A stretch of DNA of 24,514 nt from CAWULT01 sp963923455. GTDB taxonomy: Bacteria > Acidobacteriota > Vicinamibacteria > Vicinamibacterales > UBA2999. The position numbers and the translations under genes were made by a program. Under the pieces are notes generated by a model. The model ran no database searches. It was not told the DNA's origin and was given only the letters and a program-made list of their open reading frames with translations. How positions within the stretch are numbered: the first letter of the stretch is position 1; every line of letters begins with the position of its first letter. The stretch covers positions 1 through 24,514 of the forward strand of contig CAWULT010000068.1 of NCBI GenBank assembly GCA_963923455.1, written 5' to 3'. Shown here one piece after another: positions 20,821 through 24,514 of this stretch.

Positions 20821-22107
20821 ATGGCCCTCCGCACCGTCCGCCGCCCCGCGGGGCGCTCCGTCACCACCATCGACGCGGATCTCTGTGTCGTCGGCGCCGG
20901 CATGGCCGGCGTCTCCGCCGCGCTCGAAGCGGCGCAGCTGGGCCAGCGCGTCGTGATGGTCGACGCCGCGCCCGCGCTCGGCGGGCAGGCGGTCGGCTCG
21001 ATCATCGGCACCATCATCGGCCTCTACACGCACGGCGAGCGGCCGTACCAGATCACCCACGGCATCGCGGACCGGATGATCGCGGACCTCACGGCCGAGG
21101 GCGCGATGCACCGACGCCACTCGATGACCGGCACGATCACGTTCCAGTACGACGAGGTGCGGCTGGGGCGATGGGTCGAGCGGGCCGTCCAGCAGGCGGG
21201 CGTCCGGGCCGTCGTCGGCGCGGTGCTGACCGACGTCGCGATGAACGGCCGGCGGATCGAGGCCCTCGACGTCGCCACCCGGTTCGGCATCGCCCGCATC
21301 CGTGCCCGCGGGTACGTCGATGCCTCCGGGGACGCCAGCCTCGCCTACGCCGCGGGGCTCGAGGTCCGCGAGCCGGATGCCCCGGTCTTCGGCTCGCTGA
21401 ACTTCGTCATCGAGGGCTACGACACCGACGCCGCCCAGCGGATGGTGCTGGCCGACGTGCATGCGCGCCTGGCCGCGCGGGGCGCCGCGTACGGGCTGGT
21501 CCGGCACGACGGGTTCCTGATGCACTTCCCCGGCAGGAACGTGATGCTGGCCAACGTCACGCACGTCGAGACGCCGCTCGACCCGCTGGCCGGCGCGACG
21601 ATGGTCGCCGCGGGCCGGGCGCAGGCCGACGACGTGCTTCGCTTCCTGCGCGCGGAATTCCCAGGGATCTTCGCGCAGGCGCGGATCCGCGCGTACGGTG
21701 CGCCGGGCCTGCGCCAGACGCGGTGGATCGCCGGCCGGCATCACCTCACACTGGACGAGATCCGGCGCGGCGAGCGCCCGCCGGACGCGGCGGCACGCTG
21801 CGCCTGGTGGGTCGAACTGCACGATGCCCCGGCGCTGGTGCACTGGGAGCGCTTCGCCCCCGACCACGTCTACTTCATCCCGTTCGGCTGCATGGTGCCG
21901 GCCGAGGCCGACAACCTGGTCGCCGCCGGGCGCTGCGTCGACGCCGACCTCGAGGCGCTGTCCGCGATTCGCGTGATCGGGCCGTGCATCGCCATGGGCG
22001 CCGCGGCCGCGCACGCGCTGGCCCTCGCCGGCAACGGCCCGGTGCACGCGATCGACCACGGCGCCCTGCAGGCGCGCCTGGCCGACAACCTGGACCGGCG
22101 CGACTGA
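20821..22107 (+). CDS. FAD-dependent oxidoreductase (FAD_oxidored/GidA-like fold)
   Basis: This is a flavoprotein of about 428 residues with an N-terminal dinucleotide-binding motif, DADLCVVGAGMAGVSAALEA (GxGxxG at 25-30), and an acidic strand end VVMVDAAPALGGQA. It also has YVDASGDASLAYAAGLEVR. The C-terminal FAD-closing region is IPFGCMVPAEADNLVAAGRCVDADLEALSAIRVIGPCIAMGAAAAHA, as in PF12831-type enzymes. No signal peptide or membrane segment is seen. Substrate is unknown and the neighbours do not suggest one. I prefer ATG 20821 to ATG 20812 because the nine-base ATGGCCCTC is directly repeated and the first copy overlaps the GATAAT box; the protein differs by only three residues. The gene converges on the ankyrin-protein gene. 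Confidence 0.88.
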   Translation: MALRTVRRPAGRSVTTIDADLCVVGAGMAGVSAALEAAQLGQRVVMVDAAPALGGQAVGSIIGTIIGLYTHGERPYQITHGIADRMIADLTAEGAMHRRHSMTGTITFQYDEVRLGRWVERAVQQAGVRAVVGAVLTDVAMNGRRIEALDVATRFGIARIRARGYVDASGDASLAYAAGLEVREPDAPVFGSLNFVIEGYDTDAAQRMVLADVHARLAARGAAYGLVRHDGFLMHFPGRNVMLANVTHVETPLDPLAGATMVAAGRAQADDVLRFLRAEFPGIFAQARIRAYGAPGLRQTRWIAGRHHLTLDEIRRGERPPDAAARCAWWVELHDAPALVHWERFAPDHVYFIPFGCMVPAEADNLVAAGRCVDADLEALSAIRVIGPCIAMGAAAAHALALAGNGPVHAIDHGALQARLADNLDRRD

Positions 22108-22133
22108 CGCGCGCCACGCGCCGACGCCCCCAG

Positions 22134-22157
22134 GCCCGGCGCCGTCGTCTGCCGGGC
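22134..22157. terminator. Strong hairpin between convergent genes
   Basis: GCCCGGC (22134-22140) and GCCGGGC (22151-22157) form a perfect 7-bp all-GC stem with a 10-base loop. It lies in the 88-base gap between the FAD oxidoreductase and the convergent ankyrin protein. It could act as a terminator for both, though no T-run is present. CCAGGC (22130-22135) and GCCTGG (22170-22175) offer an alternative outer stem. Confidence 0.4.
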
Positions 22158-22195
22158 GGGGCCCGCGGAGCCTGGTCGCGGCCGGCCCCTGGCTG

Positions 22196-24067
22196 CTACT
22201 TCGTCAGCGCCGGAATCAGGTAGTCGTGGCCGTACCGGCGCGCCAGATCCAGCGCGGTCAGGCCGTCCTTCGTCCTCGCGTCGCGCCGGGCACCCGACGC
22301 GAGCAGCAGTTCCACCATCGACGCGTCGCCGAAGTCGCTCGACGCGGCCCAGAGCAGGGGCGTCATGCCCAGCCGGTCCTGGACGTTCACGTCGGCGCCA
22401 CGCGCCAGCACCAGCTGCGCCATCGCAGCGTCGTGGTTCAGCACCGCGCGGCCGAGCATCGTGATGCCGTTGCCGTCGGCGAAGTCGACCGGCGCGCCGA
22501 GGTCGAAGAGAGCCTGCGCGACCGCGATGTCTCCGAACTTGAAGGCGCCCAGCAGCGGCGTCGTCCGCGAGGTGCCGATGACGATCATCGCCTCGTCGAG
22601 CCTTCCTCCAGCCTCCCTGAGCCGCTTCAGCGAACGAGCGTTACCGGCGTAGGCCGCGAGGAAGAAGGGATTGGCGCCGAAGATCGGCGGCGCACCCTCG
22701 GGCGGAGACGCCAGCGCCCCGCGATCGAGCAGCAGGTCGATCGCCCCCGCCCCGTCCTGGTACTGCGCGGCGACCATCAACGCCGAGTACCGGCTCTTCG
22801 CGCGCGCGTGGACGTCGGCGCCCCGGTCGAGCAGCAACCGCATCTTCTCGACGTCTGGCGCGGCGGCCATCAGGAGGGTGGTGCCTCCCGCGCGCGTGGC
22901 CGCGTTCGGGCTGAGGCCGCCGTCGAGGAGCCGCTGCAGGTCGGCCACGGTCCCGAACACCGCGGTCTCCAACCACGGCTCGACGCCGGACGGCTCGGTG
23001 CCGGGAATCGGTGCCGGCACGACGATCGTGGGCGGCCCGAGCACCGGTGCGAGCGCCATCACGGCCCAGCTCGCGCCGCTCATCGACAGGAACTGGTCGT
23101 GATCGTGCGGCGGATACCCCGCATCGAAGTACGGCGGACTGAGGGGTGCTGGCGGACGGAGCCGCGTCGTCACGTGCCACGATCCGTCCTGGGCCTGCGC
23201 GTTCAGCAGGAACGCGACGCCGCGGCGCCACGCGGCGTCCGTGACGGGCACGCCGCCCGCGTCGTGCAGCGCGACCAGCGCCTGTCCGGTGGAATAGGCC
23301 TCGCTCGGGCGGCCGTCGCGTGAGTTCCAGCCGCCGTCGGGCCGCTGCGTCCGCAGCAGCGCCTGGACGAGCGGACGGAGGCGCGCGCGGTCGGCGCCGG
23401 CCCACTGCAGGCCGATCAACTGATAGCTGCGCTCCTCGGTGTCGTGCGCGGTTCGCGATTCGAGGAACGCCCGGGCGCGGGCCACGGCCGCCGCCGCCGC
23501 GTCCCGCTGGCTGGTGTGGTGGTAGATCTGCACCGCGCGGAGGCCGAGCGCCGTCATCGTGACGCGGCTGTACGAGGAGGGCGGGCGCTGGTGGAAGCCG
23601 TCCCACGTCCCATCGGCGTTCTGGCGGGAGATGAGCAGCCGCGCATGGATGGCCGCGCCCAGGTTCGGCCGCACGCCCGCGGCATGGGCGGCAATCATGC
23701 GCTGCGCGTCGTCGACGGACGGCTCGATCACGTACTGGTACTGGATCGCCCGGTCGAGATCGGCGAACGAGAAGGCCTTCGCCGCGTCGGCCCTCGCCAC
23801 CGTCTCGTCGACGGGGATGCCGTGCTCACGGGCCGCCCGGTACGCCAGCGCCGGCTGGAACTGGTGATGGCACGAGCCGCACACCTGCTTGTTGGCCGTG
23901 AACCAGTCGGCCTGCGCGGCCTGAATCGGCTGCAGGGCGCGCACCACCGCCTCGCGGACCCGCGTCGGCGTCACCTCCTGCGCGGACGCCGTCGCGCCGG
24001 CCGCCAGCAGCAGCAGCAGCAGTAACTCCAATACGGCCACCCGTTCCGTCACCCGCACCCCTCGCAT
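22196..24067 (-). CDS. Exported protein with CxxCH motif, squalene-cyclase-like repeats and ankyrin repeats
   Basis: The 623-residue product has three parts. A signal peptide with a poly-Leu core (1-30) is followed by a c-type haem-attachment motif C63-G-S-C66-H67, with a second His. Residues about 135-345 contain repeats with the QW-type motif of terpenoid-cyclase alpha/alpha toroids: QNADGTW (149-155), QRPDGGW (241-247) and QAQDGSW (291-297), plus DHDQFLSMSGASWAVMALAP. No DxDD catalytic motif was seen, so a cyclase reaction is doubtful. From about 365 to 620 there are ankyrin repeats (VEKMRLLLDRGADVHAR, AMAQLVLARGADVNVQDRLGMTPLLWAA, SMVELLLASGARRDARTKDGLTALDLAR). ATG 24067 follows GGGGAG. 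It starts 13 bases after the AcnX-like gene, so the two are probably co-transcribed. It is probably a periplasmic binding or scaffold protein, possibly haem-bearing; the actual function is unknown. Confidence 0.85.
   Translation of the reverse strand: MRGVRVTERVAVLELLLLLLLAAGATASAQEVTPTRVREAVVRALQPIQAAQADWFTANKQVCGSCHHQFQPALAYRAAREHGIPVDETVARADAAKAFSFADLDRAIQYQYVIEPSVDDAQRMIAAHAAGVRPNLGAAIHARLLISRQNADGTWDGFHQRPPSSYSRVTMTALGLRAVQIYHHTSQRDAAAAAVARARAFLESRTAHDTEERSYQLIGLQWAGADRARLRPLVQALLRTQRPDGGWNSRDGRPSEAYSTGQALVALHDAGGVPVTDAAWRRGVAFLLNAQAQDGSWHVTTRLRPPAPLSPPYFDAGYPPHDHDQFLSMSGASWAVMALAPVLGPPTIVVPAPIPGTEPSGVEPWLETAVFGTVADLQRLLDGGLSPNAATRAGGTTLLMAAAPDVEKMRLLLDRGADVHARAKSRYSALMVAAQYQDGAGAIDLLLDRGALASPPEGAPPIFGANPFFLAAYAGNARSLKRLREAGGRLDEAMIVIGTSRTTPLLGAFKFGDIAVAQALFDLGAPVDFADGNGITMLGRAVLNHDAAMAQLVLARGADVNVQDRLGMTPLLWAASSDFGDASMVELLLASGARRDARTKDGLTALDLARRYGHDYLIPALTK
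24005..24022. repeat. (CAG)6 trinucleotide repeat in the signal-peptide coding region
   Basis: Six CAG units read as six CTG leucine codons on the coding (minus) strand, forming most of the hydrophobic core of the signal peptide. Slippage would change the core length without changing the frame. Confidence 0.8.
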
Positions 24068-24080
24068 CGACTCCCCTGCC

Positions 24081-24494
24081 TCACCGTGGGCGCTTGCGCA
24101 CCTCGACCGTGCCCGCGTCCCCGTCCACCACCACCCAGTCGCCGGTCTCGATCACCGTCAGGGGATCGCGGTCGAGCGCCGTCACCGACGGTACCCGCAT
24201 CACGACCGCACCCAGCGCCACCTTGGTCGTCATCTCGTTGAACACGAGCGCGGCCGGCGCGGTACCGGCCAGCCGCGTCGTGTGATACATCGCCGACCAT
24301 CCCGACGACCCCTTCGCCCCGCGGAACACGAGCACTTTGCCGGCAAACGGCACACCCCGCAGTTCGTGCCGCGTCTCGGTGATCACGCCCAGGACCGGGT
24401 TGACGCCGCCCCATCCGGGGATCGTCTGTCTGGTGACGAGCGCCTCGCCTTCGGCCCTGCCTCGGACGACGCCACGGCCTCGCAGGATCACCAC
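24081..24494 (-). CDS. AcnX-type swivel-domain protein (putative dehydratase small subunit), 5' end uncertain
   Basis: The 137-residue product resembles the small swivel-domain subunit of the aconitase-X family (PF01989). It has an N-terminal ILRGRGVVRGRAEGEALV, GWGGVNPVLGVITETRHELRGVPFAGKVLVF, RGAKGSSGWSAMY and TAPAALVFNEMTTKVALGAVVM, then VVVDGDAGTVEVRKR. Known relatives pair with a large Fe-S subunit to dehydrate cis-3-hydroxyproline in bacteria or mevalonate 5-phosphate in archaea; which applies here cannot be told. The large subunit is not in the window and may lie past the right edge. GTG 24494 or GTG 24491 gives the family N-terminus, but only six genomic bases precede 24494 before adapter sequence begins, so a longer N-terminus cannot be excluded. 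The ankyrin-protein gene follows after 13 bases. Confidence 0.8.
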   Translation of the reverse strand: MVILRGRGVVRGRAEGEALVTRQTIPGWGGVNPVLGVITETRHELRGVPFAGKVLVFRGAKGSSGWSAMYHTTRLAGTAPAALVFNEMTTKVALGAVVMRVPSVTALDRDPLTVIETGDWVVVDGDAGTVEVRKRPR

Positions 24495-24500
24495 CTCGCC

Positions 24501-24514
24501 CTGTCTCTTATACA
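24501..24514. other. Untrimmed Nextera/Tn5 mosaic-end adapter (not genomic)
   Basis: The last 14 bases, CTGTCTCTTATACA, equal the first 14 bases of the 19-base mosaic end used in Nextera libraries (CTGTCTCTTATACACATCT). They are AT-richer than everything around them and sit exactly at the end of the sequence. This marks a contig end. Confidence 0.93.

Noticed and set aside
24501..24514. A Tn5 transposon end
   Set aside because: It is cut off at the very end of the sequence and equals the standard library adapter; no transposase gene is present.

Overview
The window is high-GC (about 70 % by eye), densely coded bacterial chromosome. It most resembles Acidobacteriota, perhaps Vicinamibacteria. 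That placement is an inference. It rests on the base composition, on a secreted VWFA protein of the 'VWFA-related Acidobacterial domain' type, on a BshC-type bacillithiol ligase, and on a CxxCH/terpenoid-cyclase-fold/ankyrin protein of a sort common in that phylum. No rRNA, tRNA, CRISPR array, insertion sequence or phage gene was seen. The last 14 bases (24501-24514) match the Tn5/Nextera mosaic-end adapter, so the right edge is almost certainly a contig end with untrimmed adapter.

Layout. Positions 1-6745 (minus strand) hold carA-carB, the two subunits of carbamoyl-phosphate synthetase, followed by a secreted VWFA protein and the start of comEC (DNA uptake channel), which runs off the left edge. 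Divergent from carA on the plus strand are bshC (bacillithiol synthesis) and a bifunctional class A penicillin-binding protein (6906-11033). A convergent glycogen phosphorylase (11067-13569, minus) is interrupted by a one-base frameshift in a run of six C. Divergent from it on the plus strand come a class II-like sirtuin, an XdhC/CoxI-family protein, and then the heat-shock cluster hrcA-grpE-dnaJ-prmA (15485-19083), which lacks dnaK and has no CIRCE element. A class I aminotransferase faces back (19135-20304, minus). Divergent from it are a 75-residue secreted protein built of Arg/Asp/Glu heptads and an FAD-dependent oxidoreductase (20545-22107, plus). The right end (minus) holds a putative AcnX swivel-domain small subunit followed, 13 bases on, by an exported protein joining a CxxCH haem-type motif, squalene-cyclase-like repeats and ankyrin repeats.

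Most of this is housekeeping: pyrimidine/arginine precursor supply, thiol redox, cell wall, glycogen, protein folding and ribosome modification. I do not see a clearly new multi-gene system. The points most worth a second look are the three-domain CxxCH/cyclase-fold/ankyrin protein beside AcnX, the Arg/Asp/Glu heptad mini-protein, a recurring promoter geometry with a TAnnnT or GATAAT box 6-7 bases before the start codon and no Shine-Dalgarno (suggesting leaderless mRNAs), the incomplete heat-shock operon, and the glgP frameshift.
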